A DNA stretch of 64,000 nucleotides from Comamonas sp. JUb58 (GTDB lineage Bacteria; Pseudomonadota; Gammaproteobacteria; Burkholderiales; Burkholderiaceae_C): contig NZ_SOAL01000007.1 in NCBI RefSeq assembly GCF_004364775.1, positions 124,001 through 188,000 on the forward strand. The letters are read 5' to 3'. Below the pieces are notes generated by a model that worked only from the letters and a program-made list of their open reading frames with translations, ran no database searches and had not been told where the DNA came from. Positions within the stretch are counted from its first letter, which is position 1, and each line of letters starts with the position of its first letter. Positions 1 through 7,974 of the stretch are shown one piece after another. The translations under genes were made by a program, and so were the position numbers.

Positions 1-1
1 G

Positions 2-517
<516 letters not shown>

Positions 518-533
518 GCCCTGGAGAACACAC

Positions 534-1430
534 ATGTCTATCTATATCAATAAAGACACCAAAGTCATTACCCAAGGCATCACGGGCAAGACCGGCCAGT
601 TCCACACTGAAAAGTGCCAGGAATACGCGAACGGCAAGAACTGCTTCGTCGCTGGCGTGAACCCCAAGAAGGCTGGCGAAAAGATTTTCGACATCCCAAT
701 CTACGGTTCGGTCAAGGACGCTGCCAAGGACACCGGTGCTACCGTGTCCGTGATCTATGTGCCACCTGCAGGCGCTGCTGCTGCCATCTGGGAAGCGGTG
801 GAAGCCGATCTGGACCTGGCCATCTGCATCACTGAAGGCATCCCAGTGCGCGACATGCTGGAAGTGCGCAACAAGATGAAGGCCAAGGAAGCGGCTGGCG
901 GCAAGAAGACCTTGCTGCTGGGCCCTAACTGCCCCGGTCTGATCACCCCCGGTGAAATCAAGATCGGCATCATGCCCGGTCACATCCACAAGCCAGGCCG
1001 TATCGGCGTGGTGAGCCGTTCCGGCACCCTGACCTATGAAGCTGTGGCACAGCTGACCGAACTGGGCATTGGCCAGTCTTCGGCTGTCGGTATCGGTGGT
1101 GACCCCATCAACGGTCTGAAGCACATCGACGTGATGAAGGCGTTCAACGACGACCCGAACACCGACGCTGTGATCATGATCGGCGAAATCGGCGGTCCAG
1201 ACGAAGCGGAAGCCGCTCTCTGGTGCAAGGCCAACATGAAGAAGCCTGTGGTGGGCTTCATCGCTGGTGTGACTGCCCCTCCCGGCAAGCGCATGGGCCA
1301 CGCTGGCGCGCTGATCTCCGGCGGCGCCGACACGGCAGATGCCAAGCTGGCCATCATGGAAGAGTGCGGTTTCACCATCACCCGCAACCCATCCGAAATG
1401 GGCCGCCTGCTGCAAGGCCTGCTGAAGTAA
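534..1430 (+). CDS. sucD: Succinyl-CoA synthetase alpha subunit
   Basis: SucD (298 residues, usual size) carries the CoA-binding Rossmann domain at the N-terminus and the active-site histidine that is phosphorylated during catalysis. Visible family motifs are the N-terminal [17 protein letters not shown], the CoA-site region [14 protein letters not shown], and the segment [11 protein letters not shown], which holds the catalytic histidine (GHAGA). It acts in the cytoplasm as a heterodimer or heterotetramer with SucC, encoded just upstream. The ATG follows a GGAGA ribosome binding site. An intrinsic terminator 60 bases after the stop closes the operon. Confidence 0.98.
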   Translation: MSIYINKDTKVITQGITGKTGQFHTEKCQEYANGKNCFVAGVNPKKAGEKIFDIPIYGSVKDAAKDTGATVSVIYVPPAGAAAAIWEAVEADLDLAICITEGIPVRDMLEVRNKMKAKEAAGGKKTLLLGPNCPGLITPGEIKIGIMPGHIHKPGRIGVVSRSGTLTYEAVAQLTELGIGQSSAVGIGGDPINGLKHIDVMKAFNDDPNTDAVIMIGEIGGPDEAEAALWCKANMKKPVVGFIAGVTAPPGKRMGHAGALISGGADTADAKLAIMEECGFTITRNPSEMGRLLQGLLK

Positions 1431-1490
1431 GCAAAATTACGCATGCCAGGGGCTGCCTGCCCCGCTAAACTGCGTACTCCATAAAAAGAA

Positions 1491-1520
1491 GACGCCAGAT
1501 CGTTCAGGTCTGGCGTCTTT
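1491..1520 (+). terminator. Intrinsic terminator of sucCD
   Basis: A perfect 9-bp stem (GACGCCAGA at 1491-1499 with TCTGGCGTC at 1509-1517) and a 9-base loop are followed by a short T run. It separates sucD from the next gene, so the TerC gene probably has its own promoter in the short gap. Confidence 0.85.
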
Positions 1521-1541
1521 ATTCATAAAACGGAGCGCAAT

Positions 1542-2225
1542 ATGGATTACGTCAATCATCCCGACTTCTGGATCGGGCTGGTCAAGATCATCTGGATCAA
1601 CATCATTCTCTCGGGCGACAACGCCGTTGTCATTGCGCTTGCAGCGCGCTCCCTGCCCCCTGAACAACAAAGAAAAGCCATCATGTTCGGCTCCGGCGCC
1701 GCCGTGGTGCTGCGTATCTTGCTGACCGTGGTTGCGGCCAAGCTGCTGGAGCTGTCCTTCCTGCAGATCGTCGGCGGTTGCCTGCTGCTGTGGATCGGCC
1801 TGCAATTGCTCACCAGCCACGACGAAGAAGAAGGCGCTGGCAAGGGCACCGGCACGATGATGGCCGCCATCCGCACCATCCTGATCGCCGACCTGGTGAT
1901 GAGCCTGGATAACGTGATTGCCGTGGCGGCTGCTGCCGGCGGCAATATGCTGCTGCTGATCCTGGGCCTGGCGATTTCGATCCCGCTGGTGGTCTTTGGC
2001 TCCACCTTGATGATCAAGCTGATGGAACGCTTCCCGGTCATCGTGATCCTGGGCGCCGGCCTCATCGGCTGGGTCGGTGGCGAGACCATCATGAACGACA
2101 AGCTGCTGCACGGCTTTGTCGCAGCCAACCCTTCCTTGCACTACCTGGCAGCCGCTGCGGGCGCCGCCCTGGTGGTGGGCCTGGGGCTGTGGCTGCAAAA
2201 GCGCAATACAGCGCCTGCGCACTGA
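1542..2225 (+). CDS. TerC family integral membrane protein (YjbE-like)
   Basis: This is a 227-residue, multi-pass membrane protein of the TerC family. Members of the family export Mn2+ or help load metals onto exported proteins; the substrate here is inferred. The sequence has the two family-typical acidic transmembrane motifs, ILSGDNAVVIALAAR near residues 22-36 and DLVMSLDNVIAVAAAAGG near residues 116-133, whose aspartates and asparagines are thought to bind the metal. It stands alone between two terminators with only a 21-base leader after the sucCD terminator, so there is no room for a manganese riboswitch, unlike the second TerC gene of this window (23682-24425). Confidence 0.88.
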   Translation: MDYVNHPDFWIGLVKIIWINIILSGDNAVVIALAARSLPPEQQRKAIMFGSGAAVVLRILLTVVAAKLLELSFLQIVGGCLLLWIGLQLLTSHDEEEGAGKGTGTMMAAIRTILIADLVMSLDNVIAVAAAAGGNMLLLILGLAISIPLVVFGSTLMIKLMERFPVIVILGAGLIGWVGGETIMNDKLLHGFVAANPSLHYLAAAAGAALVVGLGLWLQKRNTAPAH

Positions 2226-2250
2226 CCGGCTGACTCCCTTATCCAAGCAT

Positions 2251-2272
2251 AAAGCGCCTTCGGGCGCTTTTT
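2251..2272 (+). terminator. Intrinsic terminator of the TerC gene
   Basis: An 8-bp stem (AAAGCGCC at 2251-2258, GGCGCTTT at 2263-2270) with a TTCG tetraloop and a T run lies 26 bases after the TerC stop. Confidence 0.85.
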
Positions 2273-2469
2273 GCATTTCTGCGCTGGACTGTATCGATTC
2301 ACTAGGCCAAAAGATGGAAAAAATGCCTTGTCGCTGTTATTGCATTGATAAGAGTCAGTAATGGTCAGAAATCAAGGGTAAACCCGTAACCAAAATACGG
2401 GAGGACCCAACACATCGTGATCCTTTGTTAACAGCGCATCCAAAGCATCATTTGTTTAGCCTATGTGCC

Positions 2470-2475
2470 TATAAT
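2470..2475 (+). promoter_or_regulatory. Candidate -10 box of the FHA gene
   Basis: A consensus TATAAT lies 18 bases before the FHA start codon. No good -35 hexamer is seen at 16-18 bp spacing, so this is a tentative sigma70 promoter. The rest of 2273-2493 holds nothing recognisable. Confidence 0.3.
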
Positions 2476-2493
2476 CGTGTCGAGGTTATCAAT

Positions 2494-3174
2494 ATGCCAA
2501 GATTCATAGTTTCGTTAGATGGGGTGGTGATCCAGGACTACGTGCTGACCGAGTCCAGGGCCACCCTGGGGCGCCGTTCCACCAATGACATCGTGCTGAC
2601 CGATATGGCGGTCAGCGGCGAGCATGTGGCGTTCAGCTATGAGAAGAAGATCGGCATCGTCGTCGTTGAAGACCTGGGCAGCACCAATGGCACCAAGGTC
2701 AACGGCCTCAAGGTGCGCCGCCAGGTGCTGCAAAGCGGCGACCTGCTGGACATCGGCAAATGCCGCATTCGCTTTCTGATGAACTCGCTGGTGCCCGAGA
2801 GCCACTACATGCATGCCAGCGAAGCCGGCAGCCTAACGGCCAAGCCCGCGCATGCGGACCACAGCGAAGAAAGCCATACGCTGCCTGCAGACTTCCCTTC
2901 AATTGAAGATCAGCCCTACACCCCCAGCGCCTACCTGCGCGCCGTCAGCGGTGCGAGCGAAGACATCATCCTGTCCAAAGTCGTCACTACTGTGGGCCGC
3001 CCTGGTATCGCCGTGGCTGCGTTGACCAAGCGCGGCAAGGGCTATGTCGCCACCAAGGTCGATGGTTCGGCTGATGTAGTGCTCAACGGCCAGGCGCTGA
3101 ATGGCGTGGCGTTGTCGATGCACAAGGGGGATCGGATTGAGCTGGCGGGGATGGCTTATGAGTTTTGGGGGTAG
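2494..3174 (+). CDS. FHA domain protein
   Basis: This 226-residue soluble protein begins with a canonical forkhead-associated domain, a phosphothreonine-binding module. Visible hallmarks are LGRRSTNDIVL (residues 25-35), the S41-G-E-H44 motif and LGSTNGTKVNG from residue 61, which together form the phosphopeptide pocket. A second region (about residues 145-226) repeats the pattern in degenerate form, with VVTTVGRP, VVLNGQALNG and HKGDRIELAG, but lacks the S-x-x-H motif. It therefore looks like a second FHA fold that has lost phospho-binding. The start was set at the ATG with a GAGG site upstream rather than an earlier in-frame codon. No kinase or phosphatase gene is adjacent, so its partner is unknown. 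A terminator closes the transcript. Confidence 0.85.
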   Translation: MPRFIVSLDGVVIQDYVLTESRATLGRRSTNDIVLTDMAVSGEHVAFSYEKKIGIVVVEDLGSTNGTKVNGLKVRRQVLQSGDLLDIGKCRIRFLMNSLVPESHYMHASEAGSLTAKPAHADHSEESHTLPADFPSIEDQPYTPSAYLRAVSGASEDIILSKVVTTVGRPGIAVAALTKRGKGYVATKVDGSADVVLNGQALNGVALSMHKGDRIELAGMAYEFWG

Positions 3175-3214
3175 GCACCCAGCACTGCGCCATGCATGCA
3201 CGGACCAGACGCAG

Positions 3215-3237
3215 CGGCACCTTCGGGTGCTGTTTTT
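3215..3237 (+). terminator. Intrinsic terminator of the FHA gene
   Basis: GCACC and GGTGC flank a TTCG tetraloop, extended by G-U and C-G pairs, and are followed by TTTTT. It isolates the FHA gene from pilA. Confidence 0.75.
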
Positions 3238-3279
3238 GTTTCATTGACCCCATCGACGGGGTCTGTAGGTGGCTGAAGG

Positions 3280-3362
3280 TGACAAAAATGGCAAGATCAC
3301 AAGTTTGCTGACATTTATGAACGTCTTCAACAATAAGTTAACAAAACACCGCATTTTTGTCA
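3280..3362 (+). promoter_or_regulatory. Candidate activator region of pilA (three TGACA/TGTCA half-sites)
   Basis: Three copies of TGACA or its complement (3280-3284, 3309-3313, 3358-3362) lie upstream of the sigma54-type promoter. PilR sites of other bacteria contain TGTC-type cores, so these are candidate PilR contacts. The pentamer is short and could occur by chance. Confidence 0.3.
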
Positions 3363-3393
3363 GCGCAGGCCGCGCCCTGCAGGCGCCCAGAAG

Positions 3394-3410
3394 TTGGCAC
3401 AGCACTTGCT
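3394..3410 (+). promoter_or_regulatory. Sigma54 (RpoN) promoter of pilA
   Basis: TTGGCACAGCACTTGCT has the invariant GG and GC dinucleotides separated by exactly 10 bases, as in the -24/-12 consensus TGGCAC-N5-TTGC. Transcription would start near 3421, giving a leader of about 58 bases before the pilin ATG. Sigma54-dependent pilin genes are normally activated by the PilS/PilR two-component system, which is not encoded in this window. Confidence 0.85.
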
Positions 3411-3478
3411 GTTTACACCACACGCCAAGTCAGTTCGACAAGGCTACCTAATCACTGGTTACATAGAGAGGATTCAAC

Positions 3479-3925
3479 ATGCTGCGTACTATGCAAAAGG
3501 GTTTCACCCTGATCGAACTGATGATCGTTGTGGCGATTATCGGTATTTTGGCTGCTATCGCTCTGCCTGCTTACCAAGACTACACGGCTCGTTCGCAGAT
3601 GTCTGAAGCCATGACTTTGGCTAGCGGTCAAAAGGGTGCAGTGTCCGAATACTGGGCTAACAATGGTGCTTTCCCGGCTAGTAATGCAGCAGCTGGTATT
3701 GCTAATGCGACCGATATTAAGGGAAAGTATGTGAATAAGGTCGAGCTGGGTAACGCAACCGGAATTATTGAGGCGACAATGCAGTCTACTGGCGTCGCCT
3801 CTGGCATCGCTGGCAAGACTTTGCGTCTGAGCCCTATTACCAATGCCGGGTCTATGGATTGGAAGTGCAAGATGGGCGCCACCCCCGCCGCAGGTAAATA
3901 TTACCCTACTGCTTGCCGTAACTAA
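3479..3925 (+). CDS. pilA: Type IV major pilin
   Basis: This is a type IVa prepilin of 148 residues, the subunit of retractile pili used for twitching, adhesion and DNA uptake. The leader is 8 residues and ends in KG; cleavage between G8 and F9 by PilD would give a mature N-terminus [20 protein letters not shown] with the essential Glu5. That hydrophobic helix embeds the subunit in the membrane before assembly. Two C-terminal cysteines (in WKCKMG and TACRN) form the expected disulfide-bonded D-region. The ATG follows AGAGAGGA at good spacing. A sigma54 promoter precedes it and a strong terminator follows, so pilA is monocistronic. The next gene encodes a candidate pilin-modifying enzyme. Confidence 0.95.
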   Translation: MLRTMQKGFTLIELMIVVAIIGILAAIALPAYQDYTARSQMSEAMTLASGQKGAVSEYWANNGAFPASNAAAGIANATDIKGKYVNKVELGNATGIIEATMQSTGVASGIAGKTLRLSPITNAGSMDWKCKMGATPAAGKYYPTACRN

Positions 3926-3960
3926 TATCTAATAAGCCTGCTGTAGCAGTCTAAATTCTT

Positions 3961-3989
3961 TGCCCGCTTTAAGCGGGCAATTTTATTTT
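3961..3989 (+). terminator. Intrinsic terminator of pilA
   Basis: TGCCCGCTT and AAGCGGGCA form a near-perfect hairpin followed by TTTTATTTT. It lies 35 bases after the pilin stop and would also limit read-through into the GT-C gene. Confidence 0.88.
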
Positions 3990-4036
3990 GTATAAGAATT
4001 AATGCGGTTCGTGTTTGCAAAAGGAGTGCCGCACAC

Positions 4037-5968
4037 GTGTATTTGAAAAAAAACTTACTTAGTGCATTGCTTATTTTGGTATTGCTACTGTGCTTGGTCG
4101 TCTATTGGCCTGGCCTAGCCGGAGGTTTTCTTTTTGATGATGATCCTAATCTTTCCCCTCTGGGTGCACAGGGTGGAATTATAGATTGGGGTAGCTTTCG
4201 CAGCTTTGTGTTCAATGGTTTTTCAGGGCCGCTGGGGCGGCCCATTGCTTTAGGTAGTTTTGTCTTGGACGGCCAGAATTGGCCCACAGCAGCCAGGCCT
4301 TTTAAGCTAACGAATCTGTGGATCCATATCTTGACAGGTGTTGCTCTTGGATGGGCAACACTTAATCTGCTTCGTGTATGGGGTGTTGAAGAAGGAAAAT
4401 CTCGATGGGGCGCGCTGCTGAATATGGCCATGTGGCTGCTGCATCCCTATATGGTATCGACTACATTGTACGTGGTGCAGCGTATGGCGCAACTGGCGGC
4501 CATGTTTATGTTCGCTGGCTTGGCAGGCTATTTGCATGGGCGAATAGTGCTAGCGCAAGGCAGGGTGAAGACAGGCTATCTCTGGATGTCAGGGTCTTTA
4601 ATCCTTGGTACGCTCTTGGCCGCATTCAGTAAAGAAAATGGGTTGCTTTTACCGCTGTTGGTAGTCACCGTTGAATTTTGTCAACCAAGACTGGATAGTT
4701 CCCTAGCCTTCAAAAGAGTCAGTTTAATATGGCAAGTTTGTTTTCTCTGGTTGCCGTCTCTCGCCGTGTGTGGCGCTCTGCTTCGAGAAATAAATTTTGA
4801 TCCTAATGCATGGCCTACTCGTTTGTTTAATCAACAACAGCGTCTTTTGACAGAGCCGCGCATTATTTGGGAATACCTCTACCATCTCTATGTTCCGCGG
4901 ATTGAAGGGCGCGGTCTGTTTCAGGATGGTTATGTAATTTCCACCGGCTGGTTGCACCCAGCTAGCACTTGGGTCAGTGTGGTGGCACTGCTCGTGGTGA
5001 TTACGGGTGCCATTTGGGTTAGGCACAAGCGGCCATGCGGGCCTTACATTGCTTTGGCTGTATTATTTTTCTTTGCTGCACATTTGATGGAGTCCAGCGT
5101 TATAGGGCTGGAGCTTTATTTTGAACACAGAAATTATGTTGCAGCAGCATTTTTGTTCCTACCGCTGGCTATGGCGTTGTTATGGTTGGTACAAACCAAA
5201 AGTCGTGCTGCAGGAGGCGCGGCCATCGCAATGGTGCTTGTCTTACTGACCGGCATGACGTGGGAACGTGCGAAATTGTGGAGCAACACAGAGGCTCTGC
5301 AAGATTACTGGGCGGTTGCCACTCCCAATTCACCACGTGCACAGCATCACTTGGCGATGCGTCTGCTCCAGCGCGGTGAGGTGTCTGAGGCTGTCGCGTT
5401 TCTCGATAAGAGCATGGCCCAATTGCCAAATAGTTCCTTGTTGTCGATCCAATGGTTGCTTACACGGGTGCAAACTGGCTTGGCAACCGAGGCTGACTTT
5501 AAGCGTATCCGACAGCTACTGCCTCGGCAGAGCTTTGACGCACAGGCTGTACTGGGGATGCGTGTAATGGCGGAATATCTCAGTGACTCGGGTAGCATGG
5601 TTTACAAGGAGAATGCCTTGGCAGTGTTGGACGATATGGGTTCCATGCCACGCTATCAGCATGTGTCCGTGTTTCAGCGTTTGCTGCCCTACTTGCGGGG
5701 CATGCTGCTGCTGGGGCTGGGAAAGATCGACGAGGCTACCGAGCAGTTCGAGCTGGCCATACAGCTCTATGGCGATACTGAAGCTGCGCTGTCCATGATG
5801 TCTGCCGTGGCAAATGCGGGGTACCCGCAGCACGGCCTGCGGCTGTTGCAGTCAGCCAAAGAGGTCTATCAGCGCCAGACGGGTCAAGTGCTGAAGCGAC
5901 CACGAGCCGTCTATGATATGGAGTTCCAGCGGCTAGAAGCCATGCTGCGTGAAGACATCGGTGCCTAG
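4037..5968 (+). CDS. GT-C-type membrane glycosyltransferase-like protein with C-terminal TPR region
   Basis: This 643-residue polytopic membrane protein has about ten hydrophobic segments in residues 1-410, then a soluble helical region (about 415-640) with TPR-like character. The first loop carries F33-D34-D35-D36, like the acidic catalytic motif of GT-C glycosyltransferases, and a loop near residue 361 carries YFEHRNY, shared with TMTC-like and bacterial TPR-containing GT-C proteins. Such enzymes move a sugar from a polyprenyl-phosphate donor to protein on the outer membrane face. Its place directly after pilA suggests pilin as acceptor, which is inference. The start is a GTG with AAGGAG 10 bases upstream. 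The next gene could make its lipid-linked sugar. It could instead be a general glycan ligase. Confidence 0.65.
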   Translation: MYLKKNLLSALLILVLLLCLVVYWPGLAGGFLFDDDPNLSPLGAQGGIIDWGSFRSFVFNGFSGPLGRPIALGSFVLDGQNWPTAARPFKLTNLWIHILTGVALGWATLNLLRVWGVEEGKSRWGALLNMAMWLLHPYMVSTTLYVVQRMAQLAAMFMFAGLAGYLHGRIVLAQGRVKTGYLWMSGSLILGTLLAAFSKENGLLLPLLVVTVEFCQPRLDSSLAFKRVSLIWQVCFLWLPSLAVCGALLREINFDPNAWPTRLFNQQQRLLTEPRIIWEYLYHLYVPRIEGRGLFQDGYVISTGWLHPASTWVSVVALLVVITGAIWVRHKRPCGPYIALAVLFFFAAHLMESSVIGLELYFEHRNYVAAAFLFLPLAMALLWLVQTKSRAAGGAAIAMVLVLLTGMTWERAKLWSNTEALQDYWAVATPNSPRAQHHLAMRLLQRGEVSEAVAFLDKSMAQLPNSSLLSIQWLLTRVQTGLATEADFKRIRQLLPRQSFDAQAVLGMRVMAEYLSDSGSMVYKENALAVLDDMGSMPRYQHVSVFQRLLPYLRGMLLLGLGKIDEATEQFELAIQLYGDTEAALSMMSAVANAGYPQHGLRLLQSAKEVYQRQTGQVLKRPRAVYDMEFQRLEAMLREDIGA

Positions 5969-6003
5969 AAACAGGACCATGTTAAGGGAGGAGTTAGAAA
6001 TCA

Positions 6004-6858
6004 ATGAACTTATCTATCGTATTACCGGCAAAAAATGAGTCTGCGGCTATTGGAAATACGGTCAGAGGGATCGTCAATCTCTACCCGGAAGCTGAAGTCA
6101 TTGTGGTCAATGATGGCTCTACAGATAGTACTGCAGAGGTAGCAATGGCTGCTGGAGCAAAGGTGGTGCAGCACATATACAGCAAAGGCAATGGAGCCTC
6201 TATCAAGACTGGCGCGCGCGCTGCTACTGGTCAAATAATTGTCTTTCTGGATGCAGATGGGCAGCACAACCCAGCCGATATTGAATATCTTCTGCAAAAA
6301 ATTGGAGAAGGCTACGATATGGTTGTGGGTGCCCGGCAGAAAGGCTCGCAAGCTAGTTTGGGGCGAGGGATTGCAAATAGTGCCTACAACCGTCTCGCTA
6401 GTTGGATGACCGGACACAAAGTCGCAGATCTTACGTCAGGATTCAGAGCTGTGAAGGCTGAGAAATTCCGTGAGTTTCTGTACTTGCTGCCAAATGGATT
6501 TTCTTACCCTACTACAAGCACCATGGCATTTTTTCGGGCGGGCTATTCGGTTGCCTATGTTCCGATTCATGCCGCCAAGCGAATAGGAAAAAGCCATATC
6601 AATGTATTGCGCGACGGGGCAAGATTTTTTCTGATTATTTTTAAAATAGGAACTTTGTTTTCTCCATTAAAAATATTTGCGCCTGTGGCTTTAGCTATGT
6701 TCGTGCTCGCGTCGACATGGTACGGGTGGACATGGTGGAGCTATGGTCGTTTCACTAATATGAGTGCATTGCTATACACAGGAAGTGTAATGGTGTTTTT
6801 GATGGGGCTGATCTCAGAGCAGATTACAGCACTCATGTACAAAGGTATGGATAAGTAG
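6004..6858 (+). CDS. GT2 glycosyltransferase, polyprenyl-phosphate sugar synthase type
   Basis: This 284-residue protein has an N-terminal GT-A domain of the DPM1/DPG-synthase type: IVLPAKNE, VVNDGSTDST, and the metal-binding FLDADGQHNP. The C-terminal third has two hydrophobic segments (about 222-243 and 250-275). Enzymes of this design transfer a sugar from a nucleotide donor to undecaprenyl or dolichyl phosphate on the cytoplasmic side. That product is the donor used by GT-C enzymes, so this gene and the one 35 bases upstream form a logical pair. The epimerase-like gene starts 9 bases downstream, so the three are probably one transcript. The sugar cannot be read from sequence. Confidence 0.82.
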   Translation: MNLSIVLPAKNESAAIGNTVRGIVNLYPEAEVIVVNDGSTDSTAEVAMAAGAKVVQHIYSKGNGASIKTGARAATGQIIVFLDADGQHNPADIEYLLQKIGEGYDMVVGARQKGSQASLGRGIANSAYNRLASWMTGHKVADLTSGFRAVKAEKFREFLYLLPNGFSYPTTSTMAFFRAGYSVAYVPIHAAKRIGKSHINVLRDGARFFLIIFKIGTLFSPLKIFAPVALAMFVLASTWYGWTWWSYGRFTNMSALLYTGSVMVFLMGLISEQITALMYKGMDK

Positions 6859-6867
6859 GGCTACGGT

Positions 6868-7965
6868 ATGCAGGTAGAAGCTCGTATTTTGGTGACGGTG
6901 GGTACCAAGGCTCAATTCATTAAAATGGCCCCAGTGCTCAAAGCCTTTGATCAAGCAGGAGTAGTCTATGATTTGGTTTACACAGGGCAGCACAGTGAGA
7001 CCTTTAGTTTGCTGGAGCGTACATTCGGTGTCCGAACACCTGATCAAGTCCTAGTCCCTAATATCGAAGTTACGACCAAACAAGGAATGCTGAGCTGGAG
7101 CATAAAGTTTTGGCGTGCTGTATGGTCATCTATCTCTGCCGGTCTTTGGAGAAAATACCAATATGGGCTGGTGCACGGCGATACTATTTCCGCAATTTAC
7201 TGCGCGATTGCCATGCGTCTATCGGGTATGTCGGTTGTTCATATTGAAGCAGGGCTGCGTTCAAAAAGCTTATTTGATCCCTTCCCAGAAGAAATCATCC
7301 GGCGATTGATCTCGAAAATTGCATCGGTTCATTTTGCACCGGACAATCTGTCGGTTGCGAACATGAAGAATGCTCGAGGAGACGTTATTCACACCCATGG
7401 AAACACCATGAGGGATGCCCTCAGAATGGCATTGGGGGAAAAGGCAGATGGAGACATTGAATGTGGGCAGGGGAAGTATGCTTTGGTTTCCATGCATCGA
7501 AATGAAAATCTATCCAATGCAAAAGCCTTTGATTCCCTTATGAAGATGGTGATTGAAACTGCGCAGACCAGTCAAGTTAAATTTGTACTGCACCCGGCTA
7601 CTCGCTCACGCTTGGAGAAATCGAAATGGTTGCCTCTGTTGAAGAAAAATCTAAATATCGAATTGCTTCAACGTATGGATTATCCAGATTTCGTTGAGCT
7701 GATAATGGGTTGCAGCTTCTTGATGACAGATGGAGGTAGCAATCAAGAGGAAGCAGCAATGCTCGGTGTGCCTACTATAATTTTACGAAAAAATACGGAG
7801 CGTATGGATGGGATTGGTGATAATGTAGTTCTTTCTGATTTGAGTTCAGAAGCGGTGGGGGAATTTGTTCAAAAGCATTGCGGGAAAAAATGGACAATAC
7901 GAGCTATTGAGAAAAGTTCACCTTCCATCGTGATTTCCCAGTGGTTGGCCAAACGCGTTAACTAA
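6868..7965 (+). CDS. UDP-N-acetylglucosamine 2-epimerase-like protein (non-hydrolysing, WecB fold)
   Basis: The 365 residues follow the WecB plan. Catalytic positions are kept: D105 in VHGDT, E127 in HIEAGLR, E141 in FPEE and H210 in SMHRNEN; the spacing of the three acidic residues equals that of E. coli WecB. The UDP-binding region reads DGGSNQEEAAMLGVPT and later TERMDG instead of the usual SGGLQEE and TERPEG, and the N-terminal TRPE signature is replaced by TKAQ. It is thus a divergent member, perhaps acting on another UDP-sugar such as UDP-GlcNAcA derivatives from WbpA. It is the last gene of the plus-strand group and converges, 9 bases away, on the glycosyltransferase at 7975-9132. Confidence 0.75.
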   Translation: MQVEARILVTVGTKAQFIKMAPVLKAFDQAGVVYDLVYTGQHSETFSLLERTFGVRTPDQVLVPNIEVTTKQGMLSWSIKFWRAVWSSISAGLWRKYQYGLVHGDTISAIYCAIAMRLSGMSVVHIEAGLRSKSLFDPFPEEIIRRLISKIASVHFAPDNLSVANMKNARGDVIHTHGNTMRDALRMALGEKADGDIECGQGKYALVSMHRNENLSNAKAFDSLMKMVIETAQTSQVKFVLHPATRSRLEKSKWLPLLKKNLNIELLQRMDYPDFVELIMGCSFLMTDGGSNQEEAAMLGVPTIILRKNTERMDGIGDNVVLSDLSSEAVGEFVQKHCGKKWTIRAIEKSSPSIVISQWLAKRVN

Positions 7966-7974
7966 AGCCATAAG

